A DNA stretch of 64,000 nucleotides, taken from the NCBI RefSeq assembly GCF_036632095.1, contig NZ_JAPYKW010000001.1, forward strand, positions 496,001 through 560,000. The letters are read 5' to 3'. Positions 29,642 through 38,950 of the stretch are shown in pieces; position 1 is the first letter of the stretch; the number at the start of each line of letters is the position of its first letter. The notes below the pieces were generated by a model. The model worked only from the letters and a program-made list of their open reading frames with translations. It was not told the origin of the DNA and did not search any database. This stretch comes from Chlamydia sp. 04-14. GTDB lineage: Bacteria; Chlamydiota; Chlamydiia; Chlamydiales; Chlamydiaceae. The translations under genes and the position numbers were made by a program.

Positions 29642-30279
29642 GACGATCTTGTATATATGCTTTTGATTTAGATGGTACATTGCTACGAGGTAATAGCAGT
29701 ATAGGGTTTTATAAATACGCCTTGGGGCGTCGCTTATTCTCTTATAAAACCCTTCCTTCTTGTTGTTTGTTTTTTCTGCGTTTTCGATTTTTTTTTTTAG
29801 ATTTGCCCTCATTTTATTCCCGAATCGTCTCTTCTTTACTCACCTCGGTTTCTTTTGAGGAACTTTCTTCTATGGCAATCGAGTTTGCTCATACGCTGGG
29901 TGAAAAAGATTTTTATTACCCCGCTTTAGAAAAATTTCATGAAGCTTTGGAGGATTCTTCAGGAGAAGTCATGATCTTTTCTTCATCTCCAGATTTTATT
30001 GTTCGACCCATAGCCGAGAGACTTGGGGCGAATATGTGTTATGCCTCAGGATTTCAAGAGTTTTCTAGAGGGCAAATGCTTGCAAATCAATGTCTGACTG
30101 GGGATAATAAGGCGAAAATACTCAGCCACCTTAAAAAAATAGGACGGGCAAGAAGTCATACTTTCTCAGATCACATATTGGACCTGCCTTTTCTTCTTCT
30201 AGGTGAGGAGAAAACTGTAGTGCGGCCTAAGGGAAGACTGAGAAAAATGGCCAGAAAGTATTATTGGAATATTATTTAA
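29638..30279 (+). CDS. HAD-superfamily phosphatase (SerB-like, subfamily IB)
   Basis: The 213-residue protein starts with HAD motif I, FDLDGTLLRGNS (nucleophile Asp 10), and has motif II at MIFSSSPDFI near residue 115 and a final motif SDHILDLPFLL near 178 in the SDxxxDLPLL style of SerB-like HAD-IB enzymes. Lys of GDNKAKIL near 158 fits motif III. A helical cap with an aromatic stretch (CCLFFLRFRFFFLD) suggests contact with membrane or lipid substrate. Members act on phosphoserine or on lipid phosphates; I cannot choose. It overlaps the coiled-coil gene by 4 nt. Confidence 0.8.
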   Translation: MRRSCIYAFDLDGTLLRGNSSIGFYKYALGRRLFSYKTLPSCCLFFLRFRFFFLDLPSFYSRIVSSLLTSVSFEELSSMAIEFAHTLGEKDFYYPALEKFHEALEDSSGEVMIFSSSPDFIVRPIAERLGANMCYASGFQEFSRGQMLANQCLTGDNKAKILSHLKKIGRARSHTFSDHILDLPFLLLGEEKTVVRPKGRLRKMARKYYWNII

Positions 30280-30325
30280 CTTAAGAAAAAAAGCTCGACC
30301 TTATCCTAGATAATCGAGTATTCTC

Positions 30326-30697
30326 ATGCCAGTTTCTATGGAATTATTTTGCTTTAATTTATTAAAAGTAATTGCCAAAGTTATTGATAACAAAAAGGGC
30401 AATAACCCTGTTGTCTTAGATGTCCGTGCCGTTTCTCAGCTCACAGATTATTTTATTTTTGCTGAAGGGAATGTCGGTGTACATGTAAAAGCTTTGGCAG
30501 ACACTATCGTGCACGAATTAAAAGAATATAATCTCGCTCCTTTGCATGTAGAGGGATTAAGCCATGGTGACTGGGTAGTTATAGATTACGGATTTATCGT
30601 CGTTCATCTATTTGTCTCGTCCATCAGAGAACAATATCGATTGGAAGAGTTGTGGAAAGACGGTTCCATTATTACATCCAAGCTTCTAGCTTCTTAA
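30326..30697 (+). CDS. rsfS: Ribosomal silencing factor RsfS
   Basis: A 123-residue YbeB/RsfS protein. The core pattern VVLDVRAVSQLTDYFIFAEG, then HVEGLSHGDWVVIDYGFIVVHLF and REQYRLEELWKDG, is that of the family throughout. RsfS binds L14 on the 50S subunit and blocks joining of subunits when translation should be low, which would suit the developmental cycle. The usual length is about 105-120; a start at the internal Met four codons later (30338) is possible. fabF follows after 17 nt. Confidence 0.94.
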   Translation: MPVSMELFCFNLLKVIAKVIDNKKGNNPVVLDVRAVSQLTDYFIFAEGNVGVHVKALADTIVHELKEYNLAPLHVEGLSHGDWVVIDYGFIVVHLFVSSIREQYRLEELWKDGSIITSKLLAS

Positions 30698-30714
30698 CGG
30701 GGTAGAATAACTTT

Positions 30715-31965
30715 ATGAATAAAAAACGTGTAGTAGTCACGGGATTGGGTGTTGTTTCTTGTTTAGGCAATGAAATAGACACCTTTTATGATAATTTGCT
30801 TGCTGGTATCAGTGGCGTTCATACAATCACTTCTTTTCCATGCGAAGATTATGCTACCCGTTTCGCCGCTTGGATTCCTGAATTTAATCCCGAGCCTTAT
30901 TTAGATAAAAAACAAGCCCGCAGAGTTGATCCTTTTATTACTTATGCAGTAGTTGCAGCTAAAAAAGCTATTGCAATGTCTCGATGGGACAAAGATAATC
31001 TTCCCGCTGATCCCTCCCGTTGTGGTGTTATCATAGGTTCTGGTATGGGAGGATTGCAGACTTTAGACGAAGGCATGGAGCGTCTTATTGTAGGCAATAA
31101 GAAGCTTTCTCCTTTTTTCATACCCTATATTATTACTAATATGGCTCCTGCGCTTATTGCTATGGATTTTGGTCTTATGGGTCCGAATTATTCCATATCT
31201 ACAGCATGCGCAACTTCGAATTATTGTATTGATGCAGCTTACCAACACCTTGTTTCCGGACGTTCTGACATGATAGTTTGTGGTGGAACTGAGGCTGCAG
31301 TGAACCGTGTCGGATTGGCTGGTTTTATTGCTAATCGAGCTTTATCGGAAAGGAATGATGCTCCTCAAGAAGCCTCACGTCCTTGGGATAGAGATAGAGA
31401 TGGTTTCGTTATTGGTGAGGGAGCTGGAGTTTTAGTTTTAGAAACTTTAGAGAATGCTTTGAAGCGAGGCGCTCCGATATATGCGGAGATACTTGGTTCC
31501 TATACTACTTGTGATGCTTTCCATATTACAGCTCCTAGAGATGATGGAGAGGGCATCACGTCATGTGTTCTTGGAGCTCTAGAAAGTTCTGGCATTCCTA
31601 AAGAACGCGTAAATTATATTAATGCTCATGGAACATCAACTCCTCTAGGAGATATATCGGAAGTTTTAGCATTGAAAAAAGCTTTCGGTAGTCATGTGAA
31701 AAACTTACGAATGAATTCCACAAAGTCTCTTATAGGCCATTGTCTGGGAGCGGCTGGAGGAGTCGAAGCTGTTGCAACAATTCAAGCAATTCAAACGGGC
31801 AAATTACATCCTACGATTAATTTAGAGAACCCGATTGCAGAAATTGATGATTTTGACGTGGTTGCGAACAAGGCCCAGGATTGGGATATTGACGTTGCTA
31901 TGTCGAATTCTTTTGGTTTTGGTGGACATAATTCAACGATATTATTCTCGAGGTATATACCCTAA
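30715..31965 (+). CDS. fabF: 3-oxoacyl-[acyl-carrier-protein] synthase II
   Basis: A 416-residue condensing enzyme that elongates acyl-ACP with malonyl-ACP in fatty acid synthesis. The thiolase-fold catalytic triad is complete: Cys near residue 164 in [10 protein letters not shown], His in [11 protein letters not shown] near 303, and His in [10 protein letters not shown] near 341. GFGFGGHN near the C-terminus is the usual glycine-rich loop. It lies 17 nt after rsfS and 2 nt before the Nudix gene, likely in one operon. Confidence 0.96.
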   Translation: MNKKRVVVTGLGVVSCLGNEIDTFYDNLLAGISGVHTITSFPCEDYATRFAAWIPEFNPEPYLDKKQARRVDPFITYAVVAAKKAIAMSRWDKDNLPADPSRCGVIIGSGMGGLQTLDEGMERLIVGNKKLSPFFIPYIITNMAPALIAMDFGLMGPNYSISTACATSNYCIDAAYQHLVSGRSDMIVCGGTEAAVNRVGLAGFIANRALSERNDAPQEASRPWDRDRDGFVIGEGAGVLVLETLENALKRGAPIYAEILGSYTTCDAFHITAPRDDGEGITSCVLGALESSGIPKERVNYINAHGTSTPLGDISEVLALKKAFGSHVKNLRMNSTKSLIGHCLGAAGGVEAVATIQAIQTGKLHPTINLENPIAEIDDFDVVANKAQDWDIDVAMSNSFGFGGHNSTILFSRYIP

Positions 31966-31967
31966 TT

Positions 31968-32417
31968 ATGATGAAGACAAAGTATGAATACTCTTTTGGT
32001 ATTATTCCCATAAAGTTTTTTGGTACTCCAGATAGAAGTACACTGAAGGCTTGTTTTATCTGCCATACCCAAGGCAAGCATTGGGGATTCCCTAAAGGTC
32101 ATTCTGAAGATAAAGAAGGCCCTCAGGAGGCTGCAGAAAGAGAGCTAGTTGAAGAAACAGGCTTAAGTGTAGTCAATTTTCTCCCAAAAGTTCTTGTAGA
32201 ACACTACTCTTTTAACGATAACGAAGTATTTGTTCGCAAAGAAGTTACTTACTTTTTAGCAGAAGTTCAAGGGGATGTGCATGCAGATCCAAATGAAATC
32301 TGTGATACTCAATGGTTAAGCATTCAAGAAGGTATGCGTTTGTTGAGTTTCCCTGAGCTTAAGGATATCGCTGGAGAAGCAGATAAATTTATCAATAGCT
32401 ATCTCTTCTCATTCTAA
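31968..32417 (+). CDS. Nudix hydrolase, probable Ap4A hydrolase
   Basis: The 149-residue product carries a complete Nudix box, [20 protein letters not shown] followed by TGL, with all metal-binding glutamates. [10 protein letters not shown] directly before the box is the form seen in asymmetric diadenosine tetraphosphate hydrolases (NUDT2 type), which cut Ap4A, a by-product of aminoacyl-tRNA synthetases, to ATP and AMP. MutT-like 8-oxo-dGTP hydrolases are the alternative. It begins 2 nt after fabF and ends before a strong hairpin. Confidence 0.88.
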   Translation: MMKTKYEYSFGIIPIKFFGTPDRSTLKACFICHTQGKHWGFPKGHSEDKEGPQEAAERELVEETGLSVVNFLPKVLVEHYSFNDNEVFVRKEVTYFLAEVQGDVHADPNEICDTQWLSIQEGMRLLSFPELKDIAGEADKFINSYLFSF

Positions 32418-32430
32418 ATTATAAAATGTA

Positions 32431-32450
32431 GGGAGAGGGAAACCTCTCCC
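32431..32450. terminator. Bidirectional hairpin between Nudix gene and ppa
   Basis: GGGAGAGG and CCTCTCCC form a perfect 8-bp GC-rich stem closed by a GAAA tetraloop, placed in the 41-nt gap between two convergent stop codons. The T tail is short in either direction, but the placement and stability fit a shared terminator. Confidence 0.75.
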
Positions 32451-32458
32451 TTAAACAT

Positions 32459-33109
32459 TTATATCGTTGTTTTTTCTCTAGAAAATTTATTTAGATAATC
32501 TTGATGCGCTAGTTCGATTACCTTCTGAGCTTCTTTTTTTCCATAGATACCCACGATTTCAATTTTTGCAGGTTTCCCATGAATCAAATGCTCTGGAGTT
32601 GCTTTATAAGTCAGAAAATAGTGTTGGATCATATCGAGAACTGTGCAGGGACAATCCGAAATATCTTGAATTTCTGAAAACACCAAATCATCTTCAAGAA
32701 CAGCGATAATCTTATCATCAGCTTCCCCAGAATCAATAATACGTAATCCTCCGATAGGACGTGCTTGAAGTAGGATATTGCCGTGGGTGATATTCTTTTC
32801 AGTTAAAACACAGATATCTAATGGATCATCATCCCCTTGAATATTCTCTTTTAGACTTTGTTCTCCACTATACTTCCCAGATAGTTCTCCACAATATGTT
32901 CTAGGTAACAATCCATATAAACAAGGACAAAAATTAGAAAATTTCTGAGGGCGGTCTACTTTTAATAAACCCGTAACTTTGTCTAGTTCAAACTTTACAG
33001 AATCCTGGGGAGTAATTTCTATATAACAGCATAGAGATTCAAAATTATCCTGAGTTAGTATAGGACCGTGCCAAGGATGCATAATTGATAAAGATTGTTT
33101 TTCAGACAT
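32459..33109 (-). CDS. ppa: Inorganic pyrophosphatase
   Basis: A 216-residue family I soluble pyrophosphatase that hydrolyses pyrophosphate and pulls biosynthetic reactions forward. The signature [10 protein letters not shown] near residue 95 holds the metal-binding aspartates; [15 protein letters not shown] near 58 and [14 protein letters not shown] near 128 are further family segments. It is longer than E. coli Ppa (176) and closer to the chlamydial/eukaryotic type. It stands alone on the minus strand between the hairpin at 32431 and the ldh promoter region. Confidence 0.94.
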   Translation of the reverse strand: MSEKQSLSIMHPWHGPILTQDNFESLCCYIEITPQDSVKFELDKVTGLLKVDRPQKFSNFCPCLYGLLPRTYCGELSGKYSGEQSLKENIQGDDDPLDICVLTEKNITHGNILLQARPIGGLRIIDSGEADDKIIAVLEDDLVFSEIQDISDCPCTVLDMIQHYFLTYKATPEHLIHGKPAKIEIVGIYGKKEAQKVIELAHQDYLNKFSREKTTI

Positions 33110-33275
33110 AAGCGACTCTCGTTATAGACTTTTTTTTATTTTCTAATATTCTAGAGGATCCTAGCGTAGCACGTGAGGAATTTTAAGAGAAGGAAGAGGG
33201 TTTGGTTAATTGACTTTTAATTAAATCTATACAATACTTTCCTATTATAATTACAAATCCTTCCATTTTAAGATT

Positions 33276-34325
33276 ATGAAATATCCCCTAGTGTTCAAAG
33301 ATATAAATATAGAAGATTATGAGCGTGTGATAGAGGTAACGTGTGAGAGCGTCCAGCTACATGCGTTGATTGCTATTCATCAGACACTGGTAGGTCCTGC
33401 ATTAGGCGGAGTTCGTGCTTTTGCCTATAATTCTTTTGATGATGCTCTAACAGATGTTTTACGTTTGTCTAGAGGTATGACATACAAAGCAATTCTCAGT
33501 GAGACAGGAACAGGGGGAGGAAAAAGTGTTATCATCCTTCCTAAAGGTATGACACGGCCTACGGAGGATATGCTTAGAGCTTTCGGTCAGGCAGTAGATT
33601 CTCTTGGCGGTCAGTATATAGCCGCTGAAGATATGGGAGTCTCAGTTAGTGATATCAATATCATCAATCAGGAGACTCCCTGGGTATGCGGTATAGAAAG
33701 CGTAAGCGGCGATCCTTCAATCTATACAGCTCACGGAGTCTTTTTATGTATAAAAGAAACAGCTGAGCAGTTGTGGGGCAGCTCTTCTCTAAAGGGAAGA
33801 AAAATTGGTATTCAAGGTCTTGGTGCTGTCGGTAGGAAGTTACTACACTCTTTATTTTTCGAAGGCGCCGAACTCTATGTTTTCGATACAAATCAAGAAA
33901 TCCTTGATGAGGTTACGAAGTTCTACAGCGTAACAGTTGTTTCTAAAGATGCTTTCCCAACATTAGAATGTGATATTTTTGTTCCATGTGCGTTTGGAGG
34001 AGTGATCAATAGAAATAATGTTTACAATTTACGTTGTCGTGCAGTTGTTGGAGCTGCAAATAACCAGCTAGAAAATGCTTCTTTAGGTGCTGTGCTTCAT
34101 GCTCAGGGGATATTATATGCCCCAGATTATCTAGCAAATGCTGGAGGCCTATTGAACGTTGCCCTCGCTGTCGGAAGACCTTATTGTCCAAAGACAGTCT
34201 TACAAAAAGTCAGCAAGCTTCCTGTTATTCTTAGAGAAATTTACGAACAGAGTGAAGATTCAGATCAAGATACTGTGATTCTATCCGATAGTATAGTGGA
34301 AGAAAAACTCACTGCTTATATTTAA
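33276..34325 (+). CDS. ldh: Leucine dehydrogenase-type amino acid dehydrogenase
   Basis: A 349-residue Glu/Leu/Phe/Val dehydrogenase. The Gly-rich catalytic segment TGTGGGKSVI near residue 75 and the substrate segment RGMTYKAIL near 67 are in place, and the NAD-binding motif GIQGLGAVGRKLL is near 181. The small size matches leucine/phenylalanine dehydrogenases and not GDH. It would reversibly deaminate a branched-chain or aromatic amino acid to the keto acid, feeding ammonia or NADH metabolism. A TATAAT at 33246-33251 could be its -10, although no good -35 is at 17 nt. The stop overlaps the convergent cysQ gene by 4 nt. Confidence 0.88.
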   Translation: MKYPLVFKDINIEDYERVIEVTCESVQLHALIAIHQTLVGPALGGVRAFAYNSFDDALTDVLRLSRGMTYKAILSETGTGGGKSVIILPKGMTRPTEDMLRAFGQAVDSLGGQYIAAEDMGVSVSDINIINQETPWVCGIESVSGDPSIYTAHGVFLCIKETAEQLWGSSSLKGRKIGIQGLGAVGRKLLHSLFFEGAELYVFDTNQEILDEVTKFYSVTVVSKDAFPTLECDIFVPCAFGGVINRNNVYNLRCRAVVGAANNQLENASLGAVLHAQGILYAPDYLANAGGLLNVALAVGRPYCPKTVLQKVSKLPVILREIYEQSEDSDQDTVILSDSIVEEKLTAYI

Positions 34326-35302
34326 TAAGCGAGTAAGTTTTCTTCAGGAACGATATTCAGACGTTCCTGTAGAGCTTCTAAAGTAATCCTATGAATCTCT
34401 TCATTTCCAGAAGCTAAAATTATGGGATGGTTTTCTAAAATGAAATCCTCCCTGCGATAATTTAGCGGATTCCCAAAAATATCAGAAACCGTACCTCCTG
34501 ATTCTTCTACCAAAAATGCTCCAGGAGCATGATCCCAAGTTTTTGCCTGGGAAATAGCAAAAGGATAGCGGATAAAAAAGTCTACAGAACCTTCGGCAAC
34601 CATAGCGTATTTGTATTGACTATCAACACGGTAAGCCTGAGGTTGTCCAGGGAGCGATAAACTTAATAAACGTGTTGTGTGGTGTTGTTGATTGCGTGCT
34701 GCTAAAGAAGCTTCACAAAACTTCCCCGTTAATGTAGTTCCAGATTTTAGATAACGTCTGGATTCAATTGCCGTACCAAATAATGAAGTCCCGTAGTTCT
34801 TAGCTGCAGAATAGATTTTAAATGTATGAGAATCTGTTGATGGGCAGGCCATAATGGCAAGTATAGGCTTATCCTCATAAATTAGAGATACTGCAGTTGC
34901 AAAAAAACGATTTTTGATAAATCCCGATGTGCCGTCAATAGGATCAACAAGCCAATATAATGAGGAGATTTCTTGATGAGGCGTTAATGTCTCTAGAAGA
35001 TCTTCGGATGTTGCTTTAGGATCTAGCTTATGAACGAATTCTAAAATTTTATTAATTTTATGACTGTCGCTTACAGGATCTAGAACTTCCTCTCCTATAA
35101 ATGGAATATGTGGAAAGGTTGTTGATAGTTTTTTTTGAAGACAATATTGGACAGCATAATCTGCAGGAGTAACGAAGGACCCGTCGGGTTTTGTCCAGAA
35201 ATGGACCAACGGGAGGCGTTGTCGATAACGGATTAACTCGGCGATTGTTTTCTCAACTATACTTTCTACAACTCTTTGATAATCTAACAAATGAGACGGC
35301 AT
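34322..35302 (-). CDS. cysQ: 3'(2'),5'-bisphosphate nucleotidase-like (inositol monophosphatase superfamily)
   Basis: The 326-residue product has the superfamily metal site: EE in IGEEVLD near residue 67, WLVDPIDGTSGFIKNR (D120, D123, G124, T125), and WDHAPGAFLVEESGG near 257. DGTxGF with the long size is the Hal2/CysQ form, which converts PAP (adenosine 3',5'-bisphosphate) to AMP. Chlamydiae lack a full sulfate assimilation pathway, so the PAP source is probably acyl-carrier protein phosphopantetheinylation; that is inference. It is followed on the other strand by ldh with a 4-nt overlap. Confidence 0.87.
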   Translation of the reverse strand: MPSHLLDYQRVVESIVEKTIAELIRYRQRLPLVHFWTKPDGSFVTPADYAVQYCLQKKLSTTFPHIPFIGEEVLDPVSDSHKINKILEFVHKLDPKATSEDLLETLTPHQEISSLYWLVDPIDGTSGFIKNRFFATAVSLIYEDKPILAIMACPSTDSHTFKIYSAAKNYGTSLFGTAIESRRYLKSGTTLTGKFCEASLAARNQQHHTTRLLSLSLPGQPQAYRVDSQYKYAMVAEGSVDFFIRYPFAISQAKTWDHAPGAFLVEESGGTVSDIFGNPLNYRREDFILENHPIILASGNEEIHRITLEALQERLNIVPEENLLAY

Positions 35303-35409
35303 AGTGATTTTTTCCCTAAGTAGTAGCTAAACCATACTATCAAAAGACAGGATTATGTTAAACTTGCTATAGGGGTTGTAAGAGAATTTGTTATGGGAAA
35401 AGGTTACCT

Positions 35410-36171
35410 ATGATAGTTAAAATGTGGCGCACTATCTATGAAGCTACTTATGCTTTTCTCGTTGGCTCTGCTTTAAAATTGCGCTACAAGATAAAATTAG
35501 AGGGTTTAAAGTCTCTAAAACCTAATCCTAATCAAGGAAGTCTATTTTTATCAAATCATGTAGCTGAAATTGATCCTGTAATTCTTGAATACTTATTTTG
35601 GCCGCGTTTTCATGTGCGTCCTCTTGCTGTAAATTATTTATTTAAAAACGCAGTAGTTCGTTGGTTCTTAAATTCTGTGGGAGCTATACCTGTTCCAACT
35701 GTTGTTCCTGGAAGAGAATGTAAAAAGACTGTCGAAGAGATGGAACAGTTTTATAATCAGACAATCAATGTTTTGGACAATAAGGGCAGTGTTTTACTGT
35801 ATCCTGCTGGTAAGTTATCAAGGAATGGTAAAGAAGAAATAGTTAATCAATATTCGGCATACGTATTGTTGCATAAGTCTAAGGATTGCAACGTATTTTT
35901 GATACGCATTAGCGGATTATGGGGTAGTGCCTTTTCGCGTTATAAAACTCAATCTACACCCAAGTTGGGTATAGTATTTAAAGAAGCGATGAAAGCCCTA
36001 TTACGTCGGGGATTATTTTTCATGCCGAAACGCTTTGTGAAAGTAACTATACATCAGATAGACAACGACTTCTTAAAACAATTCCCCACAAAACAAGATT
36101 TGAATGCTTTTCTTTCCTCATGGTTTAATGAGGATAAAGAGAGTTTTCCTATAGAAGTTCCTTATGCCTGA
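35410..36171 (+). CDS. plsC: 1-acyl-glycerol-3-phosphate acyltransferase-like protein
   Basis: A 253-residue PlsC-family acyltransferase. The catalytic HX4D motif is NHVAEIDP (near residue 49), and the second block VGAIPVPTVVPGRE near 94 is recognisable. The usual EGTR block is replaced by YPAGKLSR near 137, so substrate preference may differ from standard LPA acyltransferase. Such enzymes put the second acyl chain on lysophosphatidic acid or re-acylate lysolipids. It begins a three-gene plus-strand set with an acyl-activating enzyme (17 nt later) and a BioF-like enzyme. Confidence 0.87.
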   Translation: MIVKMWRTIYEATYAFLVGSALKLRYKIKLEGLKSLKPNPNQGSLFLSNHVAEIDPVILEYLFWPRFHVRPLAVNYLFKNAVVRWFLNSVGAIPVPTVVPGRECKKTVEEMEQFYNQTINVLDNKGSVLLYPAGKLSRNGKEEIVNQYSAYVLLHKSKDCNVFLIRISGLWGSAFSRYKTQSTPKLGIVFKEAMKALLRRGLFFMPKRFVKVTIHQIDNDFLKQFPTKQDLNAFLSSWFNEDKESFPIEVPYA

Positions 36172-36188
36172 TCTAGGGGAGTTTTGGT

Positions 36189-37811
36189 ATGCATAAGCGT
36201 TGGAATTACTCTAACAAACGTCGTATAGGTTTACGAGACGGTCACACGGTTTTAGAGAAGTTTTTAAAACTGTGTTCAGAAATGAAATCGGATGCCAGTT
36301 GTTGGGACGAGCAACTAGGAATATTGTCTTATGATGATTTGCGTAAGGCGGTTATAGCTTTAGCCTTAAAAGTATCTAAATATCCCGATCAGAATATTGG
36401 GGTTATGATGCCAGCTTCTGCAGGAGCCTACATTGCTTATTTTGCTATACTATTGTCTGGTAAAGTTCCTGTTATGATTAACTGGAGTCAGGGGCTTCGA
36501 GAAATGGCAGCCTGTATTGAGCTTGCTAATGTAAATCATATCCTAACTTCTAAACAACTTGTTGAGCATCTGCGACAAATCCATGGCGATGGTGTTGAGT
36601 ATCCAGCGCAACTAATTTACATGGAAACTATACGTAAGGAACTTTCTGTTTGGGATAAAGTGCGTATAGCATTTTACCTTTCTCTTCCTTACCGTTGGTT
36701 AATACGATTATTCGATATCTCAGGACAGAGTGAGGAAAAGATCGCTGTTATTTTATTTACATCAGGAACGGAGAAACTTCCTAAAGGAGTTCCACTAACA
36801 CATGCGAATCTCTTAGAGAATCAGAAGGCCTGTCTGAAATTCTTTGAGCCTGTAGAAACTGACATTATGATGTCGTTCCTTCCTCCATTTCATGCTTATG
36901 GATTTAACTGCTGCGCTCTTTTCCCCATGCTTGCAGGTTTGCCTGTAGTTTTCTCCTATAACCCTTTGCAACCTAAAAAAATTGTAGAGCTTATAGATAG
37001 AACTCACGCGACTTTTTTAGGTAGCACGCCTATCTTTTTCGACTACATTTTGAAAACTGCTAGGAAACAAGAATCTTTATTAAATTCTTTGCGTTTTGTG
37101 GTTATTGGTGGTGATGCTTTTAAAGATTCTCTAAGAGAGATAGCGGAAAAAGATTTCCCACATATTCTTCTTCGTCAAGGTTATGGGACTACAGAATGCT
37201 CGCCAGTTGTTACGATTAATAATGAAGATAGTCCAAAGGATGAATCCTGCGTTGGTATTCCTGTTGAAGGCATGGACATCATGATTGTCTCTGAGGAGAC
37301 CTATGTTCCTGTATCATCAGGAGAGGTGGGTTTAGTTGTCATTCGCGGGACATCTCTCTTTTCTGGTTATCTAGGAGCTGACCCTAATCAAGGATTTGTC
37401 AAGCTCGGAGGGGATAATTGGTATGTGACAGGAGATTTAGGATACTTAGATAAGAATAGTCAGTTATTTTTGAAAGGAAGACTTAGTCGTTTCGTAAAAA
37501 TCGGTAGTGAGATGGTAAGCTTACAAGCTTTAGAGAGCTTACTTACTGAAGGTTTTGGATTGCCCGAAGAACAAGAAGGTATCTCGTTAATTGTTTGCGG
37601 GCTTCCTGGTGAGAAGATAAGACTGTGTTTATTCACAACGTTTTCTACAACTCTCAATGAAGTAAATGATATCCTAAAAAACTTAAAAACAAGTAGCATA
37701 ATGAAGATATCCTATCAGCATCAACTGGAATCTATCCCGATGCTGGGCACAGGAAAGCCTGATTACCGAGCTTTAAATTCTCTAGCTCTTTCTCTGTTTC
37801 ATGGGGACTAA
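36189..37811 (+). CDS. aas: Acyl-ACP synthetase / acyl-acyl carrier protein activating enzyme
   Basis: The 540-residue AMP-forming enzyme has the adenylate motif ILFTSGTEKLPKGVPLTH near residue 187, RQGYGTTECSPV near 321, and TGDLGYLDKNSQLFLKGR near 417 with the FVKIGSEMVS hinge. It lacks the acyltransferase half of E. coli Aas; that activity would come from the PlsC-like neighbour 17 nt upstream. In Chlamydia the corresponding protein activates fatty acids, including host-derived ones, onto acyl carrier protein. The pair therefore looks like a split Aas. Confidence 0.9.
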   Translation: MHKRWNYSNKRRIGLRDGHTVLEKFLKLCSEMKSDASCWDEQLGILSYDDLRKAVIALALKVSKYPDQNIGVMMPASAGAYIAYFAILLSGKVPVMINWSQGLREMAACIELANVNHILTSKQLVEHLRQIHGDGVEYPAQLIYMETIRKELSVWDKVRIAFYLSLPYRWLIRLFDISGQSEEKIAVILFTSGTEKLPKGVPLTHANLLENQKACLKFFEPVETDIMMSFLPPFHAYGFNCCALFPMLAGLPVVFSYNPLQPKKIVELIDRTHATFLGSTPIFFDYILKTARKQESLLNSLRFVVIGGDAFKDSLREIAEKDFPHILLRQGYGTTECSPVVTINNEDSPKDESCVGIPVEGMDIMIVSEETYVPVSSGEVGLVVIRGTSLFSGYLGADPNQGFVKLGGDNWYVTGDLGYLDKNSQLFLKGRLSRFVKIGSEMVSLQALESLLTEGFGLPEEQEGISLIVCGLPGEKIRLCLFTTFSTTLNEVNDILKNLKTSSIMKISYQHQLESIPMLGTGKPDYRALNSLALSLFHGD

Positions 37812-37861
37812 AAAGACACTTGAATAGTTAAAGATTCTAGATTTCAAGGAAAAGATCTTTA

Positions 37862-38950
37862 ATGAGTGAATGCCCAATAGATTTTGTAACTAATGATTTC
37901 TTAGGTTTCTCCCGTTCTACAACATTAGTCAATGAAGTTGAGAGACGTTATCGTGCGTATTGTGATGAATTTCCTGAAGCACAACTGGGAGCACGGGGTT
38001 CTCGAGCTATTGTGGGGCCATCTCCAATTTTGCAGAATTTAGAAAAGAAAATAGGGGATTTTCATAATGCTGAAGCTGCTTTTGTTGTTCATAGCGGCTA
38101 TATGGCGAATCTAGGATTTTGTTATCACGTCTCTAAAGATACTGACATAGTGTTTTGGGATGAGTCTGTGCACGTCTCTGTTGTGCAAAGTTTAAAGATG
38201 ATCTCTGGGAAACAGCAGTCGTTTCAACATAATGATTTGAACTCTTTAGAATCTTTATTGATCTCTCATAGAGCAGTTTCATCAGGAAGAATCTTTATTT
38301 TTGTTTGTTCTGTATACTCCTTTTCGGGAACATTAGCCCCTCTTGGAGAACTTATACTTCTCTCGAGAAAATATAACGCTCACCTGATTGTAGACGAAGC
38401 TCATGCTATGGGCATTTTTGGCGAGGGACGTGGGTTATGTTATGAATGGGGATATGAGAATTTTTATTCTGTACTTGTGACTTATAGTAAGGCTATGGGA
38501 GCTATGGGGGCAGCAATTCTTTCTTCTTCAGAAGTGAAAACAGAATTGATGTTGAGCTCTCCACCCTTACGTTATACTACAGCATTAGCTCCTCATGCGT
38601 TAATTACGATAGACGCGGCTTATGATCATCTGTTTTTAGAGGGCACACACTCTAGGAAACAGATTTTTAGCTTAAAGGCATACTTTCAGAAACATTTTGG
38701 ACTACACTCACAATGTTGTGGCCAGCCTATATTTTTAAGAGATTTCAATGAGGATCTTCTTATTTCAATGTTGGATGAGGTTAATTTACGTGTTGGGTTA
38801 ATGACTTTTGTAAATAAGCCTTTTATACGAATAAATTTTCACGCATATAATACTTATGATGAGGTCGATATCTTAATTGCTATGTTATGTAGCTATTTAG
38901 AAAAATGTTGTTGTGGGATCGACATCAATCATGAACTTCACTTTGGGTGA
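37862..38950 (+). CDS. bioF: BioF-like alpha-oxoamine synthase (PLP enzyme)
   Basis: A 362-residue fold-type I PLP enzyme. LGARGSRAIVGPSPIL near residue 40, VDEAHAMGIFGEGRG near 178 and the PLP-lysine segment TYSKAMGAMGAA near 209 are alpha-oxoamine synthase marks. Members condense an amino acid with an acyl thioester: 8-amino-7-oxononanoate synthase, 2-amino-3-ketobutyrate ligase, serine palmitoyltransferase. The usual first 35-40 residues of BioF are absent. There are no other biotin genes beside it; its neighbours handle acyl chains, so a lipid role is possible. The 3' end overlaps priA by 54 nt on the other strand. Confidence 0.8.
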   Translation: MSECPIDFVTNDFLGFSRSTTLVNEVERRYRAYCDEFPEAQLGARGSRAIVGPSPILQNLEKKIGDFHNAEAAFVVHSGYMANLGFCYHVSKDTDIVFWDESVHVSVVQSLKMISGKQQSFQHNDLNSLESLLISHRAVSSGRIFIFVCSVYSFSGTLAPLGELILLSRKYNAHLIVDEAHAMGIFGEGRGLCYEWGYENFYSVLVTYSKAMGAMGAAILSSSEVKTELMLSSPPLRYTTALAPHALITIDAAYDHLFLEGTHSRKQIFSLKAYFQKHFGLHSQCCGQPIFLRDFNEDLLISMLDEVNLRVGLMTFVNKPFIRINFHAYNTYDEVDILIAMLCSYLEKCCCGIDINHELHFG

